Source: Auricularia sp. M13 (taxonomy: Eukaryota > Basidiomycota > Agaricomycetes > Auriculariales > Auriculariaceae). From it: a stretch of 64,000 nucleotides of DNA. The translations under genes and the position numbers were made by a program. The notes beneath the pieces are model-generated. The model made no database searches. It was not told where the DNA came from and worked only from the letters and a program-made list of their open reading frames with translations. Of this stretch, positions 47,659 to 59,181 are shown one piece after another. The stretch spans positions 1 to 64,000 of the forward strand of contig CM073198.1 in assembly GCA_037042915.1 (NCBI GenBank), read 5' to 3'. The stretch's first letter is position 1; every line of letters begins with the position of its first letter.

Positions 47659-49287
47659 AATATCAACGGCGCGACAGGCAATGTCGCGCTGTCGCACACG
47701 CCGCCAACTCGCGATCGGAAACAGCACGCCGCTCGCGACCAAGCTGGTTGCCATCGAGGATCGCGACAGCCATGGCAGTGTCGCCGTACGCTGTCAGTTC
47801 CGGATTTCGACGCATTCCTCGATGCCAACACATTCCACGATCGGCTTGACGCCCAGTATGTACAACTTCGCGACAGCGGCAAAGAGACCCACTCACCCGA
47901 TCTGCAGCGTGCGTCTCTCTTGGCGTGCGGCAGCTGTTTGGCGCGCTCGTGGTCGCCAACTAGAAAATCTGCTCGAACGGCAGAATGCTGTCATGGTGAG
48001 CACGCAGAGTCACGGCGACAGAATGATGTACTCACTTCATGTTCTTCGCAGTTCGTGCGTTCGGACAATGCCCGAGTTCGCTGCGGGATTGCGCGCGCTC
48101 GACTTCACCCTATGGAGCGGATGGACAACATACGCGAAGTAGACGATCGCGCGCGCGCCAAGCGCTGCAAAGAACGTGAGTTATTCATTCCAACGAATTG
48201 CGTCCTAAGAAATTACTCACGATTCATCAACAGTCTCCGCGTCCGTCAGGCGGTATGGGCGGATTCCGATCTGGCACAACGTTACGAACGGTAATACGAG
48301 ACGCAAGAGCTGCGCACGCCGACTCGGACGACGGCGCCTTCTGCTATGCGCGCGATAACGGCCACCGCCCGTGGCGAAGGATGCGGCGACAGGGTTCGTG
48401 CAACGAGTCAGCCTTAGGAACGGTAATACGGACGACAACACGCACTTGGACGCCGACTCGGACAACGGCGCGCCTCCTGCTGCGCGCCGTGGAGGACGTA
48501 GCTCGCTAGCCCTTCAGCCCGTCGACCCCATCGCCCTCAACGCTTTCCAGGACGCCAACGGACTGGAGCCAATGTGAGTGATGGAACGAACTGCGCGCTC
48601 GAAAAAACACTCACGGTGTTTTGCAGCATTTCTTCCCCATCTTACAGTCGATCGGCGTGAGCGGCGCCATTCCGCGGCGTTGATACACGCAGCGGTGCGT
48701 TCGGGGCTAGGGTGAAATGTGAGCGTTCGGTCAGACAAGCACGCGGAGCAAAAGACTGACCTCGATTGGCAGGATTTGCAGTCTTCCGAGCCAGACATGT
48801 GCGCGCGCCATCCAATCGCGCAGGCTGGATGCAAAAAACGCGAGCGTTCGATCGAGGTCAGTAAATGTACCAGAAGCGCGGGCGTGCGTTACTCACCGGT
48901 TCCGTCAGAGTTTCTGCCTATCGAACGTTGCCAATGCGCCCACGAGCCTCGGGGCATACAGGACGGCGTCGGGGCGAGCTGCACGATGCGCGGGCGGATG
49001 CGCGTTCGCCAGGAGGCTGAAACGAGCGTGAGTAGTCGCCCGATCGAACTGCGCCATGTAACGCTCACATTATTGGCAGCATTTCATTTTCCACGGCGCT
49101 GTCCAGCGGTGTACGGGCGACGAATGCGTCCGATCGGTCCTGCTCGCAGATCAGGATGCGGTCGTGGAACGCGGGGGACGGGGTACTCACGGGCGGCTAC
49201 GAGCTGGCAGAATGGACTGTAATCGTAGTATCAGCGTCGTTAACGCGACGCGCAGCGAAGGCGATGTACATACGCACCGCGAAATAG
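47659..49287 (+). CDS. Unknown gene E (unit 6)
   Basis: Ten-exon model open to TAG at 49285-49287; first exon as in unit 5. Confidence 0.55.
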
Positions 49288-49574
49288 ACGTCCGTTTTGC
49301 TGCCAACGACGAGCGTGATCATTTGAGCATCGCCGCTGACGAGCACAACCGCTGACGAGCAACACAAGCACGAGCAGCACATGCTCGAGCATTGCGTGCA
49401 ACGGCGAGCACATGCGCAGGCGCATAGATATCGGTCGCGCGGCACACAGCGAGCGAGGCGGGAGGGAAGAGAGGTCGAGGAAGAGGAAGAAGGGGCGGAC
49501 ACTGGTGGATGACCCAGATCCTGAACGCCTTTTATACCCCTGCACCCCTGCAGCGCGGCGGCCGTCTCGCAATA

Positions 49575-49748
49575 ATGCACAGCCCAGGCTTACGGAGCCC
49601 AGACGTACGAAGTGAGTTTGGCGAGAGAAGGGGGTGGAAGGAACGGCGCGGCTGTTGGATTCAGATCGGCCTTCGCCTCCTCACCCCGCCGCCGCGCAAC
49701 GAATTTCTCGCCCGCGCGAGCACCTCACCCCCTCCCTCTTTCAAATAG
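49575..49748 (+). pseudogene. Small ORF F (unit 6), shortened
   Basis: Starts as in units 3-5 but closes at 49748 because the C/T run before it has one more C. From about 49700 to 51118 the sequence departs from units 3-5 and shares variants with group A (for example AACGCCTGCTCG and CAGCTTACAAGAG). Confidence 0.2.
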
Positions 49749-52090
49749 GCGCCCGTGGTGGTTGAGAGACCAGCCCTCAGCCATTAGGCGCCCGTCAGAG
49801 GGGGGTGTGGGCCCGCAAAATGGGAGACACCTGGAGGTCCCAGGACCTCTCTGCACGGCCTCCCGGCGCACAAACGCACGCGATACGCTTCCATCAGGCG
49901 TGATTGATGTCTTTGAAACGCCTGATGAGCGAAAGAATTGGGGGAAACCGCAGAATCGTTCGGTTTCTGCGCGTACTCGCCACCGCCGACTCGCTTCCAC
50001 CGCCCCAGGACTCGTTTCAATTCGATCGACTGAGTCATTGCTGCGTTAGATACTCCGCTAGAGCTGTCTTGGCCAATGCACGAGGCCGGCGCAGGTCGGG
50101 ATCGTTCTCACGCGAGACGTTTCTCCTCGCCTTCCGCCGATTCAACATGATTCAGAGCCTTCGCTTCGACTATTCCAACCCGTGCACGGCACGTCATGTT
50201 CCAAGACAGCATTACGGCGCTCATTGGCTGTGACGTCGTGCATGCGCATGATGTACCGTTCAGGGAACTCGCTCGTCCGATTGTAACGCCTGCTCGATTC
50301 TGACTGCCCGCTGTATTTCGGAATCGCGGTGTATGCTACGCTCGATACCCCGCTGAGATTAACAATATGATCAGCTTACAAGAGTCTTTCTGAGAGTTTC
50401 ACGCCTAAATCAGCCTATTTGGCCCATTTTATATGCAGATCTAGTGCGTGGCAAAGTGCGCTTTGCGTACTTTCGCACTGTCTAATACCAAAGAACCGTT
50501 TGCTCGATACACACGTATAGACCGATAGTATCAATGAGCTATAGAGCCTGCAATGTACCACATATCTCACTGTTGTTGCGGGTGTATGCACGCAGTCCTC
50601 GCGGAAGGTGCGCAAAGCGCACCTTCTGGCAGTTCCTCACACACTTTCAAAGTTCCACTACATTCTTTGATCCCAGGATAACACTGGCACGTAGTTGCAT
50701 TTCTGGGACTAATCACAGTGATATATAAGATTCAAGGATGTGTTGAACTCTTTCGTGATATCGTCGACCTGATGTCCAGCTCGAATCCAAGTAGGATTCT
50801 TCGGTTCATTGATGCACCCGCGAGCGCATGAAGCGCGTCACCTGAGATCCTATGAACAGGTCTCATTCCTCGTGCGCGATTGCACGTCTGGCAGTCTGTA
50901 ACGCTGCTCAGACGTACATGCTTCGCTGAGGGTTCGACTGTCGAGCTCCCAGTCCGAGGATTCAGTCCCATCTGCGATCTCCTCGGCTCTACGAATGCGC
51001 TCCCGTCGACCCCAGGCCTTGCAACAACTTCCCACAAACTATCCATGCTGGTTTTGTTTGCAAACACTCACGAGACAGCTTTGCAGCAAACCTGGCTGGT
51101 TTGCATTGCATTCAACGGCGGATCGACGAGCGCAAGCGCCCGTCTGAGCCGAATTTGCTATGCTGCGGCCGTTCCTGCAGCTGTGCTGTAAGTTATGCTT
51201 ATCGCGCAGGGCCCGCATAACACTCAGTTGCGTAATTCTATGCTTGGAGTCGGAGCGCGAAGCGGCGACTCGTGAACAGCCGGGATCACGAGGATCTGCA
51301 GAAGCGCGCTGGGAGCGGAACTCCGGCGAGGCGCGGATTGGACCGAAAAACTCTTGAACCCCGACGGTCATGGTTCCACATCGCGCACAGCAGCATTTGC
51401 TGCTCATTTATACAGCCCACCCAGCGGGCCTCTCTTGTTCTCGATCACCCATTCCCCCCGCTGTCGCCATGCTGCAACCGCGTCCGTTGTTGACACTGGC
51501 GTTGCGCGTCTCGACGACGGCACTCTTTCCCCCTCCCCGCCGCTCTTGCTTTCCGTGGCCTGAGTAGGTCCGCATTCGCTGTTTTGCTGTTCCAGGGCCA
51601 TTGCTGACGGCCAATCCCTCTGAACAGTACTCGGCCGCGGTTACTCTGAAGGCGTGCAGATATTGCCGGCGTCGACGCTGTCATTGTGAGGCCGTGAGTC
51701 CATTTTTCTCTTCTCAGTCTCTTCATCCGGCTCACGCATGATGCTACTGCGCGCAGAATCGCATGCATCTGATCGCGAGGAACATCGCGCGGCATTGCCA
51801 GCGCGCTCGCGTGCGTGACGACACACCTCTGGAACGCCATCATCGTTCTAGGCACTGAGCTGGTGAGTCCCTGTTCTAATCTCTCCGGCATCTTACGTCG
51901 TTGACGACCTTTCCACTCAGGAATCGCATGCATCTGATCGCGAGGAACGTCGCGCGCCGACGGCGGCGAGCCCGCTTCCATCCGTCGTCTGCGACGACGC
52001 GCCGTCATTGTGCTCGGCGTATGAGTTGTGTGTGCATGCTCACAGTTCTCAGTTTTCCGCACATTGCTGACGCGCATGTCTTTTCGCAGA

Positions 52091-53234
52091 ATGAATCGCA
52101 TGCATCTGGTCGCGAGGAACATCGCATGCCAACGCCGCCGGACCCGCTTCGACCGTCGTTGCCAACAACGTATCGCACAGCGTATGAGCTGGTGAGTTTC
52201 TGCTCGAGATTCTCAGCCCGCTCTTCGTCGCTGACGCGCACGGCTGTCCGCGCAGCGAATCGCATGCATCTGATCGCGAGGAACATCACGCGCCGACGCC
52301 GGCGGGCTCGCTTCCGTCGTCGTCGCAGACGACGCTCCAGTGTGTGTGCAGGTGAGTTTCTGTTCAGAATGCTCAGTCCTCTTCCTTGTCACTGACGCGC
52401 AACGCTGTCTGCGCAGTGAATCGCTTGAATCTGCTCGCGCGGAATGTCACTCGCACAGCAGGCACGCTCTGTTAGAACGCTGCCATCGCGCGCGGCGTGA
52501 GTTGGTGAGTCCCCTCTTGCAATGTTCATCTCTTCACGTTGCTGACGCGCACGCTTTTCCGTGCAGGGAATCGCTCGAATCTGCTCGCGAGGCACTGCAT
52601 GCACCGACGCCCGAAGCAGACCCGCTGCCGTCGCGCGCGCGACGGACGAGTCGGTGAGTCCTCGTGCTGCACCTCTCATCACCAGCAGCTGACGCGCCGG
52701 TCGTTCCGCGTAGAAAATGGCTTGAATCTGGTCGCGAGGAAGCGCAGCGGCGGCGAGCAGAGATTCGCCATGCGGGGATGCCGCAGACGGGCGACGCGCA
52801 CTCCAGCATTGTCACCGACCACGCCGACATCGCGCACGTCGGGAACGCGCATCCCGTCGCTCCGCCCGCCGCGCGAGGTCTCCCCAACGCTGTTCCGCGC
52901 GTCGCCCGTCTGCGGCATCCCCGCATGGCGAATCTCTGCTCCCCGCGGCACGGTCATCCAACAGTTCTCCCCGCGTCGGTCGCCCGGACCTCCGCTCGCA
53001 TCCATCCGTTCATCTTGTCACTCCCTCTCACCCCACTCCCATCTTGGTTCGCCATCCGAGTCCTGCAATGCGTGCGCCATCGACCTCGCCATTTTCATTC
53101 CGCCCGCCGGGGCGTTCCCACGTGTTCCGCCCGCGGCGGGTTGCATCACCGAGCTCCTCTCCATCGCCCTTGCCACCGCCACACTCGTTCTCGTCAATTT
53201 CCCGACAACACTCCTGCTCGATCATGTACATTAG
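52091..53234 (+). CDS. Repeat-exon gene D, group C copy C1
   Basis: Five-exon version as described for the copy at 59182, open to TAG at 53232-53234 and ending in the hydrophobic C-terminus. Confidence 0.42.
52755..52941. repeat. 45-bp perfect inverted repeat inside gene D
   Basis: Arms 52755-52799 (GAGCAGAGATTCGCC...) and 52897-52941 (...GGCGAATCTCTGCTC) are exact reverse complements, separated by 97 bp. Copies at 56300-56344/56442-56486 and 59846-59890/59988-60032. In groups A and B only the right arm exists, so the left arm arose by an inverted duplication that replaced the end of R7, R8 and R9. Confidence 0.95.
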
Positions 53235-53353
53235 TTCAGAGCAATGGAATAGACTGCTTTTCTTAGCAAATGTGTTTGAACCGCTGAGCATCCTGAGAAT
53301 GTGTTGATTCCCGCAGTCTGTATGCGCATATGTTTGAGCTGTGAGGCGAAGCG

Positions 53354-53768
53354 AGGAAGCGGTGATGGGCGTTTAACATGCGAGGAAATCGACTTGTGCA
53401 CTGTCACGCATCCGCGGCATGAGCTCTGAGTCGGCCAGAATGTGTGTCCTGACGCTGAGAGCGCCTGAGATTCGCGGTCAAGCAGCACATCGAGTTCCTC
53501 GACGCTCAGTATGCATCAGCGGCAAAAATAACGTGCTGAGTCAAGCTTCTATGTGAAGTGAGGAAGCGGTGATGGGCGTTTAACATGCGAGGAAATCGAC
53601 TTGTGCACTGTCACGCATCCGCGGCATGAGCTCTGAGACTGCGAGAATGTGTGTGTTGACGCTGAGAGGGCATGGGAGCAACACAGCGAGTTCCACGACG
53701 TTCAGTATGCATCAGCGGCGAAAATAACGTGCTGAGTCAAGCTTCTATGTGAAGCGAGGAAGTGTGAT
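53354..53768. repeat. Local direct repeat of about 207 bp downstream of gene D
   Basis: A block starting AGGAAGCGGTGATGGGCG at 53354 is repeated at 53561, with a partial third start at 53757. It contains AACGTGCTGAGTCAAGC in each copy. Groups A and B have only one copy. Repeated in C2 and C3. No gene seen here. Confidence 0.85.
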
Positions 53769-54185
53769 CGGGGAACGAACGAGATTGTGCCCAGGTCGCC
53801 AGTGTCTTTGCCAATGCGGAGACCAATCACCTAAGCCAGAGCTCGCATTGTTCGCATTTCTACAGCTATTAAACGGCGCGCAAGCATTGAGCAGGAATAA
53901 AAAAATGCAAGGAAGCGCGAAATCATGAATGCGCGCCTCGGAGAAGTCGGGAAGTACTGATGCGAGTCAGAATATCCGAGGAGGGCAGTGTGCCGGGCTG
54001 AGAGTCGTGAGGCAGAGGCCCAAAGCAAAAATACCATATGAGCGGCCTCTGAGCCCTAAGTACAAATCAGTAGCACGCCCATAACGCAGGAACAGCCTGT
54101 ATTTCAGCGGGAACGGGGACGGCGGCGCGGACGGCTGACACGCAGATAGCCGGAGTGCTGACGCACCGCCAAGCCCGGCGCAGGG

Positions 54186-54349
54186 TATAAAAGACGAGGG
54201 GAGAGGGAGCGAGAGGCCAGCAGACCTTTCCCTCCTGTCGTGTCGCTGTCACTTTGCCCCTCGGTGGCGTCGTCGACGATCCGTTCGTCATCGTCGTCGT
54301 GCTATTTTTGTACATAGTCTCCTTGTTCTGCCTGGCCTTCGGGCGGGCA
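54186..54349 (+). promoter_or_regulatory. Module T, copy C1
   Basis: TATAAAA at 54186-54192. The leader differs from other groups (extra CGTCGT triplets; TCTCCTT inserted before the hairpin), but the hairpin is unchanged. Upstream of a truncated ATP3 piece. Confidence 0.55.
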
Positions 54350-54428
54350 GAACCTCTGCCAATTTGAATCAACCCCTAAGGTCATTATGATACCTATCAG
54401 AAAATGCTGAACGTCCATTTTCTGGCAG

Positions 54429-54588
54429 AAGAGGACTTCGCGACAAACGCAACGGCGGCGAGGCGGGCAAGCGGCGGCTCTTCGTCGTCATCTCCTCCGA
54501 CCGCGGGCTCTGCGGCGGTATCCACTCGTCCGTCTCCAAGGCGACCCGCCGCGCGCTGGGTAGGGTGCTGTTGAAAACTGTTTGTTAA
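54429..54588 (+). pseudogene. ATP3: ATP3 133-bp remnant fused to filler
   Basis: ATP3 sequence runs from the intron end to CGCGCTGGGT (54561) and then breaks into filler DNA. Reading on gives a few foreign codons and a TAA at 54586-54588. Only about 44 ATP3 residues (around [13 protein letters not shown]) remain. Repeated at 57974. Confidence 0.9.
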
Positions 54589-54663
54589 TAACAATGTTAT
54601 TAACAAAATGTTATTAACACGTTAATAACATGAGACCTCGTATGAGCCTTGTTAAAAACAAAA
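54562..54663. repeat. AT-rich self-complementary filler at the breakpoint
   Basis: About 100 bp not seen elsewhere except at 58107-58208. It holds four 9-mers: GTTAATAAC at 54584 and 54621, and its reverse complement GTTATTAAC at 54596 and 54610. Base composition is sharply AT-rich against the GC-rich surroundings. It could be non-templated junction DNA, a transposon remnant or an imported fragment. Confidence 0.9.
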
Positions 54664-55635
54664 CGGATCGACGAGCGCAAGCGCCCGTCTGAGCCGAATT
54701 TGCTATGCTGCGGCCGTTCCTGCAGCTGTGCTGTAAGTTATGCTTATCGCGCAGGGCCCGCATAACACTCAGTTGCGTAATTCTATGCTTGGAGTCGGAG
54801 CGCGAAGCGGCGACTCGTGAACAGCCGGGATCACGAGGATCTGCAGAAGCGCGCTGGGAGCGGAACTCCGGCGAGGCGCGGATTGGACCGAAAAACTCTT
54901 GAACCCCGACGGTCATGGTTCCACATCGCGCACAGCAGCATTTGCTGCTCATTTATACAGCCCACCCAGCGGGCCTCTCTTGTTCTCGATCACCCATTCC
55001 CCCGCTGTCGCCATGCTGCAACCGCGTCCGTTGTTGACACTGGCGTTGCGCGTCTCGACGACGGCACTCTTTCCCCCTCCCCGCCGCTCTTGCTTTCCGT
55101 GGCCTGAGTAGGTCCGCATTCGCTGTTTTGCTGTTCCAGGGCCATTGCTGACGGCCAATCCCTCTGAACAGTACTCGGCCGCGGTTACTCTGAAGGCGTG
55201 CAGATATTGCCGGCGTCGACGCTGTCATTGTGAGGCCGTGAGTCCATTTTTCTCTTCTCAGTCTCTTCATCCGGCTCACGCATGATGCTACTGCGCGCAG
55301 AATCGCATGCATCTGATCGCGAGGAACATCGCGCGGCATTGCCAGCGCGCTCGCGTGCGTGACGACACACCTCTGGAACGCCATCATCGTTCTAGGCACT
55401 GAGCTGGTGAGTCCCTGTTCTAATCTCTCCGGCATCTTACGTCGTTGACGACCTTTCCACTCAGGAATCGCATGCATCTGATCGCGAGGAACGTCGCGCG
55501 CCGACGGCGGCGAGCCCGCTTCCATCCGTCGTCTGCGACGACGCGCCGTCATTGTGCTCGGCGTATGAGTTGGTGTGTGCATGCTCACAGTTCTCAGTTT
55601 TCCGCACATTGCTGACGCGCATGTCTTTTCGCAGA

Positions 55636-56779
55636 ATGAATCGCATGCATCTGGTCGCGAGGAACATCGCATGCCAACGCCGCCGGACCCGCTTCGACCG
55701 TCGTTGCCAACAACGTATCGCACAGCGTATGAGCTGGTGAGTTTCTGCTCGAGATTCTCAGCCCGCTCTTCGTCGCTGACGCGCACGGCTGTCCGCGCAG
55801 CGAATCGCATGCATCTGATCGCGAGGAACATCACGCGCCGACGCCGGCGGGCTCGCTTCCGTCGTCGTCGCAGACGACGCTCCAGTGTGTGTGCAGGTGA
55901 GTTTCTGTTCAGAATGCTCAGTCCTCTTCCTTGTCACTGACGCGCAACGCTGTCTGCGCAGTGAATCGCTTGAATCTGCTCGCGCGGAATGTCACTCGCA
56001 CAGCAGGCACGCTCTGTTAGAACGCTGCCATCGCGCGCGGCGTGAGTTGGTGAGTCCCCTCTTGCAATGTTCATCTCTTCACGTTGCTGACGCGCACGCT
56101 TTTCCGTGCAGGGAATCGCTCGAATCTGCTCGCGAGGCACTGCATGCACCGACGCCCGAAGCAGACCCGCTGCCGTCGCGCGCGCGACGGACGAGTCGGT
56201 GAGTCCTCGTGCTGCACCTCTCATCACCAGCAGCTGACGCGCCGGTCGTTCCGCGTAGAAAATGGCTTGAATCTGGTCGCGAGGAAGCGCAGCGGCGGCG
56301 AGCAGAGATTCGCCATGCGGGGATGCCGCAGACGGGCGACGCGCACTCCAGCATTGTCACCGACCACGCCGACATCGCGCACGTCGGGAACGCGCATCCC
56401 GTCGCTCCGCCCGCCGCGCGAGGTCTCCCCAACGCTGTTCCGCGCGTCGCCCGTCTGCGGCATCCCCGCATGGCGAATCTCTGCTCCCCGCGGCACGGTC
56501 ATCCAACAGTTCTCCCCGCGTCGGTCGCCCGGACCTCCGCTCGCATCCATCCGTTCATCTTGTCACTCCCTCTCACCCCACTCCCATCTTGGTTCGCCAT
56601 CCGAGTCCTGCAATGCGTGCGCCATCGACCTCGCCATTTTCATTCCGCCCGCCGGGGCGTTCCCACGTGTTCCGCCCGCGGCGGGTTGCATCACCGAGCT
56701 CCTCTCCATCGCCCTTGCCACCGCCACACTCGTTCTCGTCAATTTCCCGACAACACTCCTGCTCGATCATGTACATTAG
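55636..56779 (+). CDS. Repeat-exon gene D, group C copy C2
   Basis: Same five-exon model as 59182, shifted by 3546; open to TAG at 56777-56779. Confidence 0.42.
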
Positions 56780-57730
56780 TTCAGAGCAATGGAATAGACT
56801 GCTTTTCTTAGCAAATGTGTTTGAACCGCTGAGCATCCTGAGAATGTGTTGATTCCCGCAGTCTGTATGCGCATATGTTTGAGCTGTGAGGCGAAGCGAG
56901 GAAGCGGTGATGGGCGTTTAACATGCGAGGAAATCGACTTGTGCACTGTCACGCATCCGCGGCATGAGCTCTGAGTCGGCCAGAATGTGTGTCCTGACGC
57001 TGAGAGCGCCTGAGATTCGCGGTCAAGCAGCACATCGAGTTCCTCGACGCTCAGTATGCATCAGCGGCAAAAATAACGTGCTGAGTCAAGCTTCTATGTG
57101 AAGTGAGGAAGCGGTGATGGGCGTTTAACATGCGAGGAAATCGACTTGTGCACTGTCACGCATCCGCGGCATGAGCTCTGAGACTGCGAGAATGTGTGTG
57201 TTGACGCTGAGAGGGCATGGGAGCAACACAGCGAGTTCCACGACGTTCAGTATGCATCAGCGGCGAAAATAACGTGCTGAGTCAAGCTTCTATGTGAAGC
57301 GAGGAAGTGTGATCGGGGAACGAACGAGATTGTGCCCAGGTCGCCAGTGTCTTTGCCAATGCGGAGACCAATCACCTAAGCCAGAGCTCGCATTGTTCGC
57401 ATTTCTACAGCTATTAAACGGCGCGCAAGCATTGAGCAGGAATAAAAAAATGCAAGGAAGCGCGAAATCATGAATGCGCGCCTCGGAGAAGTCGGGAAGT
57501 ACTGATGCGAGTCAGAATATCCGAGGAGGGCAGTGTGCCGGGCTGAGAGTCGTGAGGCAGAGGCCCAAAGCAAAAATACCATATGAGCGGCCTCTGAGCC
57601 CTAAGTACAAATCAGTAGCACGCCCATAACGCAGGAACAGCCTGTATTTCAGCGGGAACGGGGACGGCGGCGCGGACGGCTGACACGCAGATAGCCGGAG
57701 TGCTGACGCACCGCCAAGCCCGGCGCAGGG

Positions 57731-57894
57731 TATAAAAGACGAGGGGAGAGGGAGCGAGAGGCCAGCAGACCTTTCCCTCCTGTCGTGTCGCTGTCACTTT
57801 GCCCCTCGGTGGCGTCGTCGACGATCCGTTCGTCATCGTCGTCGTGCTATTTTTGTACATAGTCTCCTTGTTCTGCCTGGCCTTCGGGCGGGCA
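57731..57894 (+). promoter_or_regulatory. Module T, copy C2
   Basis: TATAAAA at 57731-57737 and hairpin; followed by the second ATP3 remnant. Confidence 0.55.
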
Positions 57895-57973
57895 GAACCT
57901 CTGCCAATTTGAATCAACCCCTAAGGTCATTATGATACCTATCAGAAAATGCTGAACGTCCATTTTCTGGCAG

Positions 57974-58133
57974 AAGAGGACTTCGCGACAAACGCAACGG
58001 CGGCGAGGCGGGCAAGCGGCGGCTCTTCGTCGTCATCTCCTCCGACCGCGGGCTCTGCGGCGGTATCCACTCGTCCGTCTCCAAGGCGACCCGCCGCGCG
58101 CTGGGTAGGGTGCTGTTGAAAACTGTTTGTTAA
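57974..58133 (+). pseudogene. ATP3: ATP3 133-bp remnant fused to filler (second)
   Basis: Same breakpoint as 54561, at 58106. The identical joint shows the two arose by duplication after the break. Confidence 0.9.
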
Positions 58134-59181
58134 TAACAATGTTATTAACAAAATGTTATTAACACGTTAATAACATGAGACCTCGTATGAGCCTTGTTAA
58201 AAACAAAACGGATCGACGAGCGCAAGCGCCCGTCTGAGCCGAATTTGCTATGCTGCGGCCGTTCCTGCAGCTGTGCTGTAAGTTATGCTTATCGCGCAGG
58301 GCCCGCATAACACTCAGTTGCGTAATTCTATGCTTGGAGTCGGAGCGCGAAGCGGCGACTCGTGAACAGCCGGGATCACGAGGATCTGCAGAAGCGCGCT
58401 GGGAGCGGAACTCCGGCGAGGCGCGGATTGGACCGAAAAACTCTTGAACCCCGACGGTCATGGTTCCACATCGCGCACAGCAGCATTTGCTGCTCATTTA
58501 TACAGCCCACCCAGCGGGCCTCTCTTGTTCTCGATCACCCATTCCCCCCGCTGTCGCCATGCTGCAACCGCGTCCGTTGTTGACACTGGCGTTGCGCGTC
58601 TCGACGACGGCACTCTTTCCCCCTCCCCGCCGCTCTTGCTTTCCGTGGCCTGAGTAGGTCCGCATTCGCTGTTTTGCTGTTCCAGGGCCATTGCTGACGG
58701 CCAATCCCTCTGAACAGTACTCGGCCGCGGTTACTCTGAAGGCGTGCAGATATTGCCGGCGTCGACGCTGTCATTGTGAGGCCGTGAGTCCATTTTTCTC
58801 TTCTCAGTCTCTTCATCCGGCTCACGCATGATGCTACTGCGCGCAGAATCGCATGCATCTGATCGCGAGGAACATCGCGCGGCATTGCCAGCGCGCTCGC
58901 GTGCGTGACGACACACCTCTGGAACGCCATCATCGTTCTAGGCACTGAGCTGGTGAGTCCCTGTTCTAATCTCTCCGGCATCTTACGTCGTTGACGACCT
59001 TTCCACTCAGGAATCGCATGCATCTGATCGCGAGGAACGTCGCGCGCCGACGGCGGCGAGCCCGCTTCCATCCGTCGTCTGCGACGACGCGCCGTCATTG
59101 TGCTCGGCGTATGAGTTGGTGTGTGCATGCTCACAGTTCTCAGTTTTCCGCACATTGCTGACGCGCATGTCTTTTCGCAGA

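Larger units (their letters stand above)
51119..54663. repeat. 3,545-bp tandem repeat, copy C1
   Basis: Runs from CGGATCGACGAGCG through gene D, module T, 133 bp of ATP3 and the AT-rich filler. Nearly identical to 54664-58208 and to 58209-61652 (which continues into ATP3 instead of the filler). Differences seen include a C-run length and GAGTTGTGTG versus GAGTTGGTGTG near 52025. Confidence 0.95.
54664..58208. repeat. 3,545-bp tandem repeat, copy C2
   Basis: Second copy, with the same internal order and the same filler end as C1. Confidence 0.95.

Noticed and set aside
54953-55834. 293-codon minus-strand ORF opposite the gene D repeats (PRDQMHAI motifs)
   Set aside because: It spans several conserved + strand splice sites and breaks at different points in other groups; the motifs are the reverse complement of the repeat core.
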